A stretch of DNA of 23,540 bases from Ruminococcaceae bacterium UBA1734 (GTDB lineage: Bacteria > Bacillota > Clostridia > Oscillospirales > Acutalibacteraceae), in contig DCIE01000064.1 in the NCBI GenBank assembly GCA_002315765.1, positions 1 through 23,540 of the forward strand. Direction: 5' to 3'. The notes under the pieces were generated by a model. It was not told the origin of the DNA. It saw only the letters and a program-made list of their open reading frames with translations, and made no database searches. Below, one piece after another: positions 7,600-16,648 of this stretch (positions are counted from its first letter, which is position 1; each line of letters starts with the position of its first letter). The translations under genes and the position numbers were made by a program.

Positions 7600-7820
7600 T
7601 GGATTACAAAGAAATTAAAATAAAAGAGGATTTTATTAAACTTGATTCGGCTTTAAAACTTGCTAATCTTGTAAATACCGGCGGTCATGCAAAAATAGTA
7701 ATTCAAGACGGTGAAGTAACGGTTAATAATGAGATTTGTACCCAAAGAGGAAAAAAACTGAGAAACGGTGATAAGGTCTTGTTTAATAATTCCGGCTTTA
7801 TTATAAAAAATGCAGATTAA
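7599..7820 (+). CDS. yaaA: Small S4-domain RNA-binding protein (YaaA/RlbA type)
   Basis: A 73-residue protein that is essentially one S4 RNA-binding domain: LDSALKLANLVNTGGHAKIVI, then a GEVTVN turn and RGKKLRNGDKV. Position between dnaN and recF is the conserved position of yaaA in Firmicutes. Its exact role is unsettled; family members are thought to bind RNA, perhaps on ribosomes. It overlaps dnaN by one base and recF by 11 bases, so its translation is probably coupled to both. Confidence 0.92.
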   Translation: MDYKEIKIKEDFIKLDSALKLANLVNTGGHAKIVIQDGEVTVNNEICTQRGKKLRNGDKVLFNNSGFIIKNAD

Positions 7821-8880
7821 AGAAATTAATATAAAAAATTTCCGTAACATTTCCGAAATACATTTTTTTCCTAATGAAAATATGAATGTTATTTGCGGAG
7901 AAAACGCCCAAGGAAAAACAAATATAATTGAAGCAATTTGGCTTTTTACCGGCGCTAAAAGTTTTAGAAATAACAAGGATACGATTTTTGTAAAATTCGG
8001 CGAAAAAAAGGCTGTTTTTGATTGTTCGTTTTTCTTTAAGGGTTGCGAAAACAAGATAAAAATAGAAATAGAAGATAATAAAAAAACCTGTTTTTTGAAT
8101 GATAAAAAATTATCTTCTCCCGCTTTACTTGCAGGAACTTTTTGTTCGGTGCTGTTTTCTCCTTCTGATTTATCCGTTGTAAAAGATTCTCCCGGTGTAA
8201 GGCGAAAATTTTTAGACCTTTCAATTGGGCAACTTTATCCGCAATATATAGAAATATTAAGTTCTTATACAAGGGCGGTTATTCAAAGAAACAAGATTAT
8301 TAAAGAATATAAGTATGATAATACCTTATCGGTTATGCTTGATGTTTTTGAAAAGGAAATAGCCCAAAACGGTGAAAAAATAATAAACTACCGGAAAAAA
8401 TATATTAAAATTTTAGAAAAATATGTACCTGAAATTTATAACGGTCTTTCCTGCGGAAAAGAGAATATTGAAATTTCTTATATTTCAAACAAAAATTGCG
8501 AAAATCTTCTTGAAAATCTTAAAATTTCAAGAAAGCTTGATATGATTTCCGGAGTAACTTCTGTGGGGCCCCACCGTGATGATATTGATTTTAAGATAAA
8601 CGGAATAAGCGGAAGAAATTTCGGTTCTCAAGGACAGCAAAGAAGTATTGCTCTTAGTTTAAAACTTGCTTTTGCCGAGGTTTTAAAAGAAATAACAGGA
8701 GAATATCCCATTTGTTTGCTTGATGATGTTATGAGTGAGCTTGACCCGAAAAGGCAAAATTATATTTTAAATCATATTAAGGATTGGCAGGTATTTTTGA
8801 GTTGTTGCGACCCTGCAAATACCGATGGTTTAATTTCGGGAAAAATTTTAAATATTGAAAACGGTGGGATAAAGGAATAA
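7810..8880 (+). CDS. recF: DNA replication and repair protein RecF
   Basis: A 356-residue SMC-like ATPase that helps load RecA at gapped DNA. Walker A is GENAQGKT (30-37). Later come the family motif TSVGPHRDDIDF, the ABC-type signature region GSQGQQRSIALSLKLA, and Walker B CLLDDVMSELD. Length is typical. The start lies inside the end of yaaA, an arrangement that favours translational coupling. Its stop codon overlaps the start of remB (TAATG). Confidence 0.97.
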   Translation: MQIKEINIKNFRNISEIHFFPNENMNVICGENAQGKTNIIEAIWLFTGAKSFRNNKDTIFVKFGEKKAVFDCSFFFKGCENKIKIEIEDNKKTCFLNDKKLSSPALLAGTFCSVLFSPSDLSVVKDSPGVRRKFLDLSIGQLYPQYIEILSSYTRAVIQRNKIIKEYKYDNTLSVMLDVFEKEIAQNGEKIINYRKKYIKILEKYVPEIYNGLSCGKENIEISYISNKNCENLLENLKISRKLDMISGVTSVGPHRDDIDFKINGISGRNFGSQGQQRSIALSLKLAFAEVLKEITGEYPICLLDDVMSELDPKRQNYILNHIKDWQVFLSCCDPANTDGLISGKILNIENGGIKE

Positions 8881-9152
8881 TGTTTGTACATATAGGTAAT
8901 AACTACATAATTAATGATAAAGACATTATTGCTGTTTTTGATATTGATAATTCCAGTATTTCGGTTAAAACCCGTAATTATCTCAATAAAGCAGAAAAAG
9001 ACGGAAATTTAATAAATATTTCCACTGATATTCCAAGGTCTTTTATTGTTTGCTCAAAAAAAAATAATAAAAATCTTGTTTTTTTATCACAATTATCTTC
9101 GGCAACATTACAAAAAAGAATAGAAAAAGAAAAAGGAGATTTAATTCTATGA
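8880..9152 (+). CDS. remB: DUF370/RemB-like protein (YaaB)
   Basis: A 90-residue protein beginning MFVHIGNNYIINDKDIIAVFDID, the typical opening of the DUF370 family to which RemA and YaaB/RemB of Bacillus belong. RemA is a DNA-binding activator of matrix genes in Bacillus; the role of RemB is less clear. Position after recF and before gyrB is conserved. Its start overlaps the recF stop by one base and its stop overlaps the next start. Confidence 0.88.
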   Translation: MFVHIGNNYIINDKDIIAVFDIDNSSISVKTRNYLNKAEKDGNLINISTDIPRSFIVCSKKNNKNLVFLSQLSSATLQKRIEKEKGDLIL

Positions 9153-9943
9153 TTCTTGAAGATTACATAATGAATGAAGGCGAAAAACCCCTTGAAAGGG
9201 TAGTAACAGACGGTGGTTTCACAAATATTTTTCGTACAATAGGATGTATCGGAGACAGTTTGGCTTCAGGAGAATTTGAAACTATTGATGAATCGGAAAA
9301 TCATAAATATAACGACCTTTATGAATATTCTTGGGGACAGTTTATTGCCCGTACCTGCGGTTCAAAGGTTTATAACTTTTCAAAAGGCGGAATGACGGCA
9401 AAGGAATATATTGAATCTTTTGCTAATGAAAGAGATTTTTATAATCCCGACTATAAATGTCAGGCTTATATTATGGCTCTTGGCGTAAATGATGTTTCAA
9501 GGACTCTTGATTCAAATTGGGATTTCGGTACTTTTGATGATATTGAAAACAGAAATCTTAATACATTTATGGGTTGTTATGCCGAGATAATAAGAAAATA
9601 TAAAGAGATAGCACCTGATGCTAAATTTTTCTTTGTAACATTTCCTAAAACTTTCGGTCTTCCTAAAGAAAAGGTTGAACTAAGAGCAAAACACAGGGAA
9701 TATTTGTATAAGCTTTGCGAATATTTTGATAATTGCTATGTTTTGGATATTATGGAATACGGTCTTGATTACGGCGGTAAGTTTTATGACCAATTTTTCC
9801 TTAACGGACATATGAATCCTATGGGATATTCTATTACCGCAAAGATATTTATGTCCTATATTGACTATATTATAAGAACAAATCCAAGAGATTTTGATGA
9901 GGTTGGACTTATTAATACCGGCATTAAAAACTATAAGAAATAA
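9149..9943 (+). CDS. SGNH/GDSL-family hydrolase
   Basis: A 264-residue predicted esterase-type hydrolase. Block I is IGCIGDSLASGE with nucleophile Ser37; block II Gly is in NFSKGG (about 80); block III is GVND (112-115); block V holds His221 in NGHMNPMGY. The Asp normally three residues before the catalytic His is absent (Leu218), so a Ser-His dyad or a remote acid is likely. I see no signal peptide, which suggests a cytoplasmic enzyme. The substrate is unknown. It overlaps remB by four bases, has AGGAG in front, and sits 13 bases before gyrB, so it is co-transcribed with the replication genes. A homologous form occurs in Clostridia from memory, but this position is not standard. Confidence 0.85.
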   Translation: MILEDYIMNEGEKPLERVVTDGGFTNIFRTIGCIGDSLASGEFETIDESENHKYNDLYEYSWGQFIARTCGSKVYNFSKGGMTAKEYIESFANERDFYNPDYKCQAYIMALGVNDVSRTLDSNWDFGTFDDIENRNLNTFMGCYAEIIRKYKEIAPDAKFFFVTFPKTFGLPKEKVELRAKHREYLYKLCEYFDNCYVLDIMEYGLDYGGKFYDQFFLNGHMNPMGYSITAKIFMSYIDYIIRTNPRDFDEVGLINTGIKNYKK

Positions 9944-9956
9944 TGAGGAGAAAAAA

Positions 9957-11900
9957 ATGAGCGAAGAAATTAAAAACCAAGTTGAAGGTTCCTATGACGA
10001 AAGCTCAATACAGGTACTTGAGGGATTAGAAGCCGTAAGAAAGCGTCCCGGAATGTATATCGGTTCAACAGGCGAGAGAGGTCTTCACCATCTTGTTTAT
10101 GAAATTGTTGATAACTCAATAGATGAAGCCTTGGCAGGATTTTGTGATAAAATTCTTGTTGAAATTCTTGACGGAGATATAATAAGAGTTACTGATAACG
10201 GCCGTGGTATTCCGGTTGGTATTCATCCTCAAAAGGGTATTCCTACCGTTAGTGTTGTATTTACTATTCTTCATGCAGGTGGTAAATTCGGCGGAAACGG
10301 ATACAAGGTTTCAGGAGGTTTGCACGGTGTTGGTGCTTCGGTTGTTAATGCCTTGTCATCTTGGCTTGAAGTTGAGGTAAAAGACGGTGAACATATTTAT
10401 AAACAAAGATATGAAACCGGAAATATAAAGGAAGAACTTAAAATAATAGGTGATACCACCGAAACAGGAACAACCGTTACCTTTAAGCCTGACCCGTCTA
10501 TTTTTACCGATACTACGGTTTTTGATTATGATACTTTGCTTTTAAGACTTAGAGAACAGGCATTTTTGAATGCAGGTGTCAGAATTGTTTTAAAGGATTT
10601 AAGAGAAAACTCCGATACCTTCCAAAAGGAAGATGACCTTTGCTTTGAAGGCGGTATTAAATCCTATGTTGAATATCTTTTAACCAAGGTTAAGAAAGAC
10701 CCGCTTAATGAAAAAATTATTTATCTTTCAGGTACAAAGAATGATGAAACTGCCGAAATAGCCCTTATTTGGTCCACTGCGTATGACAATAAGATTATGT
10801 CTTTTGCAAATACATTACATACAATAGACGGCGGTACTCACGAACAGGCATTCAGACAAACGGTTACAAGAGTTTTAAACAAATATGCCCACGATTTTAA
10901 TAAGATTAAGGATTCCGCCGATAATTTGAAGGGTGATGATGTTCTTGAAGGACTTATTGCCGTTGTTTCGGTTAAATTACCTGATGCACAGTTTGAAAGC
11001 CAAACCAAAGCAAAGCTCGGTAATACCTCGGTAGGACAACTTGTAAGAGATATTGTTAATGACCAACTTTACAGATTTTTTGAAGAAAATCCAAATGAGT
11101 CAAAGATAGTTATTGATAAGGCTATTGCCGCTTCTAATGCACGAGAAGCCGCACAAAAAGCAAGAGATGCATCGAGAAATAAGTCGGGAATCGGCGGAAA
11201 AACAAGAATGCCGGAAAAATTGAAAGACTGTATTTCAAATGATGCAACCAAAACCGAAATATTTATCGTGGAGGGAGACAGTGCCGGAGGCAGTGCTGTT
11301 GAAGGAAGAAATTCAACCTATCAGGCAATACTTCCTCTTTGGGGTAAAATGCTTAATGTTGAAAAAGCAAGAGAAGATAAGGTTTACGGAAACGATAAGC
11401 TTACCCCTGTTGTTATTGCTCTCGGTACGGGAATAGGCGAACATTTTGATATAACAAAGCTTCGTTATGATAAAATTGTTATTATGGCGGATGCCGATGT
11501 TGACGGTTCCCATATCAGAACACTTTTACTGACATTTTTCTTCAGATATATGCCTCAACTTATTGAAACAGGACATATTTATTTGGCACAACCGCCACTA
11601 TTTAGAGTTGCAAAGGGTAAAAAATATTATGATGCCTTTACCGATGAGGAAAGAGACGCTTATATTGAAGAGCTGGGCGGTAATGTAGATGTTCAGCGTT
11701 ATAAAGGTCTTGGTGAAATGAATCCCGAACAACTTTGGGAAACCACTCTTGACCCTGAACACAGAACAATGCTTCAGGTTAATATGGCTGATGCCGCACT
11801 TGCCGATGAAACCTTTACCATTTTAATGGGTGAAGAAGTTGAACCAAGGCGTAAATTTATCGAAGATAACGCAGTTTACGCTACTGACCTTGATATTTAA
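9957..11900 (+). CDS. gyrB: DNA gyrase subunit B
   Basis: A 647-residue ATPase subunit of gyrase. The GHKL ATP site includes EIVDNSIDEA and DNGRGIPV. The TOPRIM domain has EGDSAGGSA with Asp441 (E. coli Asp426) and DADVDGSHIRTLLLTFFFR; the C-terminal QRYKGLGEMNPEQLWETT motif is intact. At the position of E. coli Lys447 there is Trp462 (LPLWGK), where Lys or Arg is common. ATG at 9957 is chosen because GAGGAG (9945-9950) precedes it; the frame extends upstream into the hydrolase gene. gyrA follows after 14 bases. The pairing with gyrA and the GyrA-box in its partner argue for gyrase rather than topoisomerase IV. Confidence 0.97.
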   Translation: MSEEIKNQVEGSYDESSIQVLEGLEAVRKRPGMYIGSTGERGLHHLVYEIVDNSIDEALAGFCDKILVEILDGDIIRVTDNGRGIPVGIHPQKGIPTVSVVFTILHAGGKFGGNGYKVSGGLHGVGASVVNALSSWLEVEVKDGEHIYKQRYETGNIKEELKIIGDTTETGTTVTFKPDPSIFTDTTVFDYDTLLLRLREQAFLNAGVRIVLKDLRENSDTFQKEDDLCFEGGIKSYVEYLLTKVKKDPLNEKIIYLSGTKNDETAEIALIWSTAYDNKIMSFANTLHTIDGGTHEQAFRQTVTRVLNKYAHDFNKIKDSADNLKGDDVLEGLIAVVSVKLPDAQFESQTKAKLGNTSVGQLVRDIVNDQLYRFFEENPNESKIVIDKAIAASNAREAAQKARDASRNKSGIGGKTRMPEKLKDCISNDATKTEIFIVEGDSAGGSAVEGRNSTYQAILPLWGKMLNVEKAREDKVYGNDKLTPVVIALGTGIGEHFDITKLRYDKIVIMADADVDGSHIRTLLLTFFFRYMPQLIETGHIYLAQPPLFRVAKGKKYYDAFTDEERDAYIEELGGNVDVQRYKGLGEMNPEQLWETTLDPEHRTMLQVNMADAALADETFTILMGEEVEPRRKFIEDNAVYATDLDI

Positions 11901-11914
11901 GGAGGGAATAAACA

Positions 11915-14467
11915 ATGCCGAAACAAGAAAATATTTATTGGCCGGATGATGCCACAACAAACATTAAACCGGTTGAAATTGTTGATGAAGTAAAATCAAG
12001 TATGCTTCAATACTCAATGTCGGTTTTAGTCGGCCGTGCTATTCCCGATGTAAGAGACGGACTTAAACCTGTACACAGAAGAATACTTTATACAATGTAT
12101 GAAAACGGACTTACTCCCGATAAGGCATATAGAAAGTGCGCTGATACGGTAGGTTCGGTTTTGGGTAGATACCATCCGCACGGCGACGCTTCGGTTTATG
12201 ATGCAATGGTTCGTATGGCTCAGGATTTTTCTCTTAGATATCCTTTAATTGACGGACACGGAAACTTCGGTAATATTGACGGTTATCCTGCCGCTGCATA
12301 TCGTTATACCGAGTCAAGAATGAACAGATTGTCCCTTAGTATGCTTGACGATATTGATAAGGAAACTGTTAATTTCTTACCGAACTATGATAACCGATTA
12401 GAAGAACCCGAGGTTTTGCCGGTTCGTTTTCCGCAGCTTTTGGTTAACGGTTCTTCCGGTATTGCCGTTGGTATGGCAACCGAAATACCACCACATAATT
12501 TAGGCGAAGTTATAGACGGTATGTGCTGTCTTATTGATAATCCCGATGCGGAACTTCAGGATATTTGTCAGTACATTAAAGGTCCTGATTTCCCAACCGG
12601 CGGTATCATTATGGGTAGAAGCGGTATTCGTGCCGCTTATGCTACCGGCAGAGGAAAAATCGTTATTCGCGGTAAAGCCGAAATTGAAGAAACAAAGAAC
12701 GGACATTTTAGAATTGTTATTTCCGAAATTCCTTATAAGGTTAAAAAACAAGACCTTGTTAAGGCTATATATGACCTTGCCGCAGATAAAAAAATCGAAG
12801 GCATTGATGATGTTGTAGACTATTCCTCAAAGAGAGACGGCGGAATTAGAATTATTGTTGACCTGAAAAGAGATGCAAATCCCCAGGTTGTTCTTAACAA
12901 AATTTATAAAAATACTTCTCTTCAAACTACAATAGGTGTTATTTTACTTGCCATTGTAAACGGCAAACCGCAAATTTTAACACTTAAGGAAATGCTTACA
13001 AATTGTATTGATTTCCAATGTGATATTATCAGAAGAAGAACTGCTTTTGACCGTAGAAAAGCCGCTGAAAGAGCCCATATTTTAGAGGGACTTAAAATTG
13101 CCCTTGACTATATTGATGAGGTTATTTCTATTATCAGAAACAGCAAAACCATTCCCGAAAGTAAACAGGCTTTGACCGATAGATTCGGTCTTGACGATAT
13201 TCAAACTACTGCTATCGTTCAAATGCAACTTGGTAAACTTGCCGGTATGGAAAAGCAAAAAATCCTTGATGAATTACAGGAAAAACTTGATTTCATTAAG
13301 GAATGTGATGAAATTCTTGCAAGTGAGCAAAGAATTCTTGACATTGTTAAGACCGAGGCTTTAAATCTCCGAGATAAGTATTCCGATGACAGAAGAACCG
13401 AAATCAGTGATGTTTTGGGTGAGGTTGATATTGAAGACCTTATTCCCGAAGAAGAATGTGTCATTACCAAGACGGTTAACGGTTATATTAAGAGATTGCC
13501 TTCGGATACTTATAGTGTTCAAAACAGAGGCGGTCGTGGTATAACCGGTATGACAACCCGTGAAGACGATGTTGTTGAAAATATGTTTGTTTGTTCTTCC
13601 CACGATAGAATTATGCTGTTTTCCAATCTTGGCAGAGTATATCGTGTTAAGGCGTATGAAATTCCAGAAGGTTCAAGAACAAGCAAGGGTATGAACATTA
13701 TAAATGTTGTTCCCCTTATGCCGGAAGAAAAAATTACCGTTATTATTCCTGTAACCTCTACCGACGAAGAGGAAAGATATATTTGTATGATAACCAAAAA
13801 GGGTATTATCAAGCGTACCCGTCTTTCCGATTTCAAAAATACAAGAAAAAGCGGTATTATTGCCATTAACATTGATGAAGATGATGAACTTTGCGGTGTT
13901 CGTATGACCTGTGGCGATGATAATTTACTTGTTGCTACAAGAAACGGACTTGCAATTCAGTTTAATGAAACTCAGGCTCGTTCTATGGGAAGAACCGCAA
14001 GGGGTGTTAAGGCTATTACCACCAAGGAAGGCGACTGTGTTGTGGATATGGCCATTTGTAATGCCGATACCAAGATTTTGACCGTTACCGAAACAGGATA
14101 CGGTAGAATTTCGCCTATTTCCTGCTATCGTTTACAGTCAAGAGGCGGTAAAGGACTTACAAACTATAAGGTTAATAAATACGGTTTTGTTGCCGCTGTT
14201 TTACCGGTTACCGATAATGAAGATATTATTATGATTGCTTCAAACGGTATAGTTATCAGAATTTTCGCAGGAGATATTTCGGAATTTGCCCGTCCTGCAA
14301 AGGGTGTTAGAGTAATGCGAGTTGCCGAAGGCGAAAAGATTTTGTCGGTTGGAAAAGCTGAACACGATGCGGCAGAAGTCAACGATACTCCCGAAGAAGC
14401 CGATGCCGATGCCGGAGTAGTTGAAGCAGAAGACACAACCGAAAGCACACAAACTACTGAAGAATAA
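11915..14467 (+). CDS. gyrA: DNA gyrase subunit A
   Basis: An 850-residue DNA-cleaving subunit. The catalytic Tyr131 is in YRYTE. The quinolone region reads HPHGDASVYDAM, with Ala92 where E. coli has Ser83 and Asp96 where E. coli has Asp87. The C-terminal beta-pinwheel carries a GyrA-box, QNRGGRG (536-542), differing from Q[R/K]RGG[R/K]G at the second residue, and a related QSRGGKG (741-747). The tail after about residue 820 is acidic and low in complexity. GGAGGG right after the gyrB stop is its ribosome binding site. Together with gyrB it introduces negative supercoils. Confidence 0.97.
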   Translation: MPKQENIYWPDDATTNIKPVEIVDEVKSSMLQYSMSVLVGRAIPDVRDGLKPVHRRILYTMYENGLTPDKAYRKCADTVGSVLGRYHPHGDASVYDAMVRMAQDFSLRYPLIDGHGNFGNIDGYPAAAYRYTESRMNRLSLSMLDDIDKETVNFLPNYDNRLEEPEVLPVRFPQLLVNGSSGIAVGMATEIPPHNLGEVIDGMCCLIDNPDAELQDICQYIKGPDFPTGGIIMGRSGIRAAYATGRGKIVIRGKAEIEETKNGHFRIVISEIPYKVKKQDLVKAIYDLAADKKIEGIDDVVDYSSKRDGGIRIIVDLKRDANPQVVLNKIYKNTSLQTTIGVILLAIVNGKPQILTLKEMLTNCIDFQCDIIRRRTAFDRRKAAERAHILEGLKIALDYIDEVISIIRNSKTIPESKQALTDRFGLDDIQTTAIVQMQLGKLAGMEKQKILDELQEKLDFIKECDEILASEQRILDIVKTEALNLRDKYSDDRRTEISDVLGEVDIEDLIPEEECVITKTVNGYIKRLPSDTYSVQNRGGRGITGMTTREDDVVENMFVCSSHDRIMLFSNLGRVYRVKAYEIPEGSRTSKGMNIINVVPLMPEEKITVIIPVTSTDEEERYICMITKKGIIKRTRLSDFKNTRKSGIIAINIDEDDELCGVRMTCGDDNLLVATRNGLAIQFNETQARSMGRTARGVKAITTKEGDCVVDMAICNADTKILTVTETGYGRISPISCYRLQSRGGKGLTNYKVNKYGFVAAVLPVTDNEDIIMIASNGIVIRIFAGDISEFARPAKGVRVMRVAEGEKILSVGKAEHDAAEVNDTPEEADADAGVVEAEDTTESTQTTEE

Positions 14468-14488
14468 TAAATTTTAGGAGGCGATTTA

Positions 14489-15565
14489 ATGGATAATACG
14501 GATAATTTTGAAACACAAGAGAATACTGCTAAATCGCCTTCTTCCGGAGAACCCGGTGTAACATTCGGCGATAATGATTATTTTAAAAAGCAGTTTGAAA
14601 TTTATAACAAACAGCAAACCGAGAAAAAATCAGTAAAAGCGATTGCATCACTTACCTGTATTCCCTTGTTAATTGTATTTGGAATTTCTTACTTTTGGTC
14701 GTCAATTTACTATTTTATTGCCGGAAAATTAGGATTTTCAAAAATGGATGCCTATAATTTTGCCGTAGACCCCGGAGCAACACAAGTTTTCCAAATTTTC
14801 CTTTCCTCTGTTATGTTTACGGTGCCCTTTATTATTATTCTCAAAATAGCAAGGAAAACTGTATCTGAAACCGTACCTTTCGGAAAGCCTAAAACAAAAT
14901 TGAAACTTCCTATGTTTATGCTCGGTTTATCATTTTGTTTCTTTTCAAGTGTTATGGTCTCCTTTTCCGGCTCAATTTTTGAGAGCTTCGGCATAGATTA
15001 CAATGTGGATTTCGGAGATAGCCCCTATGGTTTATTGGGTATGATTTTAACAGCCATTGCCACAGCGGTTGTTCCCGCATTGGTTGAGGAATTTTCAATG
15101 CGAGGTGTTATTTTGGGCAGTTTGTTGCCCTTTGGCGAAGGTTTTGCCATAATGACATCTTCTATTATTTTCGGAATATTGCACGGTAATTTTGACCAGA
15201 TGCCATTTGCTTTTTTAGTTGGTTTGATTTTGGGATATATCAGGGTTAAAACCGATTCTTTATGGATATGTATTTTTATTCACTTTGCAAACAATTTTAT
15301 TTCGGTTATTAACGATTATTTAAAAAATTATATTTCCTCCGAAGCGATTTCTTATCTTTATTATTTTATGATTTGCATTTTCTTTGTTCTCGGTATTATT
15401 TCCATAATTAAAATATCATCAAACAAGGATTTTGATGCTTTTCATCTTAGTAACAGAGAGTGCAAAATTGAGGCAAAAAGTAAATATAAATGGTATTTTG
15501 CGTCTGTTCCGTTTATCATTTTTGCTATCATTTATATAGGAAAATCCATTAAGTATTTCTTTTAA
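14489..15565 (+). CDS. CPBP-family intramembrane protein (Abi/Rce1-like)
   Basis: A 358-residue multi-pass membrane protein with the three CPBP motifs: Glu200-Glu201-x3-Arg205 (EEFSMR), Phe228-x3-His232 (FGILH) and His265-x3-Asn269 (HFANN). These are the proposed metal or catalytic residues of the Rce1/CPBP glutamic protease family. About eight hydrophobic segments follow a polar, Gln/Asn-rich N-terminal tail of about 50 residues. Bacterial members have been linked to bacteriocin self-protection and protein processing, but no peptide or bacteriocin gene is nearby, so the role here is open. TAGGAGG precedes the ATG; it begins 21 bases after gyrA without a visible terminator. Confidence 0.85.
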   Translation: MDNTDNFETQENTAKSPSSGEPGVTFGDNDYFKKQFEIYNKQQTEKKSVKAIASLTCIPLLIVFGISYFWSSIYYFIAGKLGFSKMDAYNFAVDPGATQVFQIFLSSVMFTVPFIIILKIARKTVSETVPFGKPKTKLKLPMFMLGLSFCFFSSVMVSFSGSIFESFGIDYNVDFGDSPYGLLGMILTAIATAVVPALVEEFSMRGVILGSLLPFGEGFAIMTSSIIFGILHGNFDQMPFAFLVGLILGYIRVKTDSLWICIFIHFANNFISVINDYLKNYISSEAISYLYYFMICIFFVLGIISIIKISSNKDFDAFHLSNRECKIEAKSKYKWYFASVPFIIFAIIYIGKSIKYFF

Positions 15566-15576
15566 AGGGTGATTTT

Positions 15577-16188
15577 ATGTATTCACTGTCTTCTTTGGGT
15601 ATAGACCAAACAAAAATTAAAGCATTGGTTTTATTATACTTTATTCTTTTTGTTACGGTTTTTCTTGTTTCATTTTGTCTTTCGGTTTTAAAAAAAGTCG
15701 GACTTTACGAAATGGGCAAATCTCTCGATGTAAGGAAAAAATGGTATGCTTTTTTTCCCTTTTTCAGTGATATTTATATTGGAAAAATCGCATCAAAAAA
15801 TCAAGGCAAAAACAAAAGCGGGTTTATTTTATTAATATTTGATATTCTTTGTAAGACTGTTTTATTATTGGGAATTATTTATTTTGTTACATCTTTTGTG
15901 GGAGTTGCTTTTAAAGCAGATGAGTTTACACTTTCCGATAAAGCCGTACCTACAAGTGTTATTAAACCCCTTATTCTTCCCCTTGTCATAATTGCTTTTT
16001 CGGGGCTTTTGTCGGTTATTTATAAAATATTAGTATATATTAATTTTTGGAAGATTTTCTCTGTTTTTACAAGAAAAGCAACTGTTTATATTATTATTTC
16101 TATTGTCCTACCCTTTACTTTACCTGTTTTTGTTTATTCTTTAAAGGACAAGTTTGTAAGGGATATACCGCAAAAAAATGAACAGTAA
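15577..16188 (+). CDS. Unrecognised integral membrane protein
   Basis: A 203-residue protein with about four hydrophobic segments (near 15-38, 82-110, 130-155 and 168-190). The stretch LYEMGKSLDVRKKWYAFFPF followed by DIYIGKIA (about 44-74) resembles a motif I have seen in uncharacterised Clostridial membrane proteins, where a Trp/Pro-rich cytoplasmic loop precedes a hydrophobic hairpin. I cannot name a function. AAAGGGTGA at 15564-15572 supports the start, 11 bases after the CPBP gene, and its end overlaps tadA by 11 bases, so it is translated as part of this operon. Confidence 0.75.
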   Translation: MYSLSSLGIDQTKIKALVLLYFILFVTVFLVSFCLSVLKKVGLYEMGKSLDVRKKWYAFFPFFSDIYIGKIASKNQGKNKSGFILLIFDILCKTVLLLGIIYFVTSFVGVAFKADEFTLSDKAVPTSVIKPLILPLVIIAFSGLLSVIYKILVYINFWKIFSVFTRKATVYIIISIVLPFTLPVFVYSLKDKFVRDIPQKNEQ

Positions 16189-16648
16189 ATTTATGGGCGA
16201 GGCCTTAAGACTTGCAAAAATTGCTTATGAAAAAGGCGAAATTCCCGTTGGTGCTGTCATTGTGAAGGACGGAATTATTGTGGGAAAGGGCAGAAACAGG
16301 CGGGAAGAAAAGCAAAATGCCCTGTCCCACGGTGAGATTGAGGCAATAAACGATGCTTGTAAAAATCTAAATGATTGGCGCCTCGAAGGCTGTACAATGT
16401 ATGTTACTTTAGAGCCTTGTATAATGTGTATGGGCGCTATCATTAATGCAAGAATTGATACCCTTGTTTTCGGTGCTTTTGATTTGGAAAAGGGTTGCGC
16501 CGACAGCCTGATTAATCCCAATATTCTTTTTGGCAGCAAAAAACCGGAAATTTTCGGCGGTATTTATGAAGATGAATGTAAAGAACTTTTAGAGAATTTT
16601 TTTAAAGCGGTGAGAAATAATGATGAACCAAAAGGAAAAAATTCTTGA
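16178..16648 (+). CDS. tadA: tRNA-specific adenosine deaminase TadA
   Basis: A 156-residue zinc deaminase that converts the wobble adenosine of tRNA-Arg to inosine. The zinc ligands are His51 and Cys81/Cys84 in TLEPCIMCMGAI; the proton-shuttling Glu53 is present. The active-site triad reads His-Gly-Glu instead of the usual His-Ala-Glu. The PCIMCMGAIINARI stretch and the length favour TadA over guanine or cytosine deaminases. The start overlaps the previous gene by 11 bases; AAGGGA (16158-16163) is 14 bases ahead, so translation is probably coupled. An internal ATG at 16193 has no better site. Confidence 0.88.
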   Translation: MNSKFMGEALRLAKIAYEKGEIPVGAVIVKDGIIVGKGRNRREEKQNALSHGEIEAINDACKNLNDWRLEGCTMYVTLEPCIMCMGAIINARIDTLVFGAFDLEKGCADSLINPNILFGSKKPEIFGGIYEDECKELLENFFKAVRNNDEPKGKNS

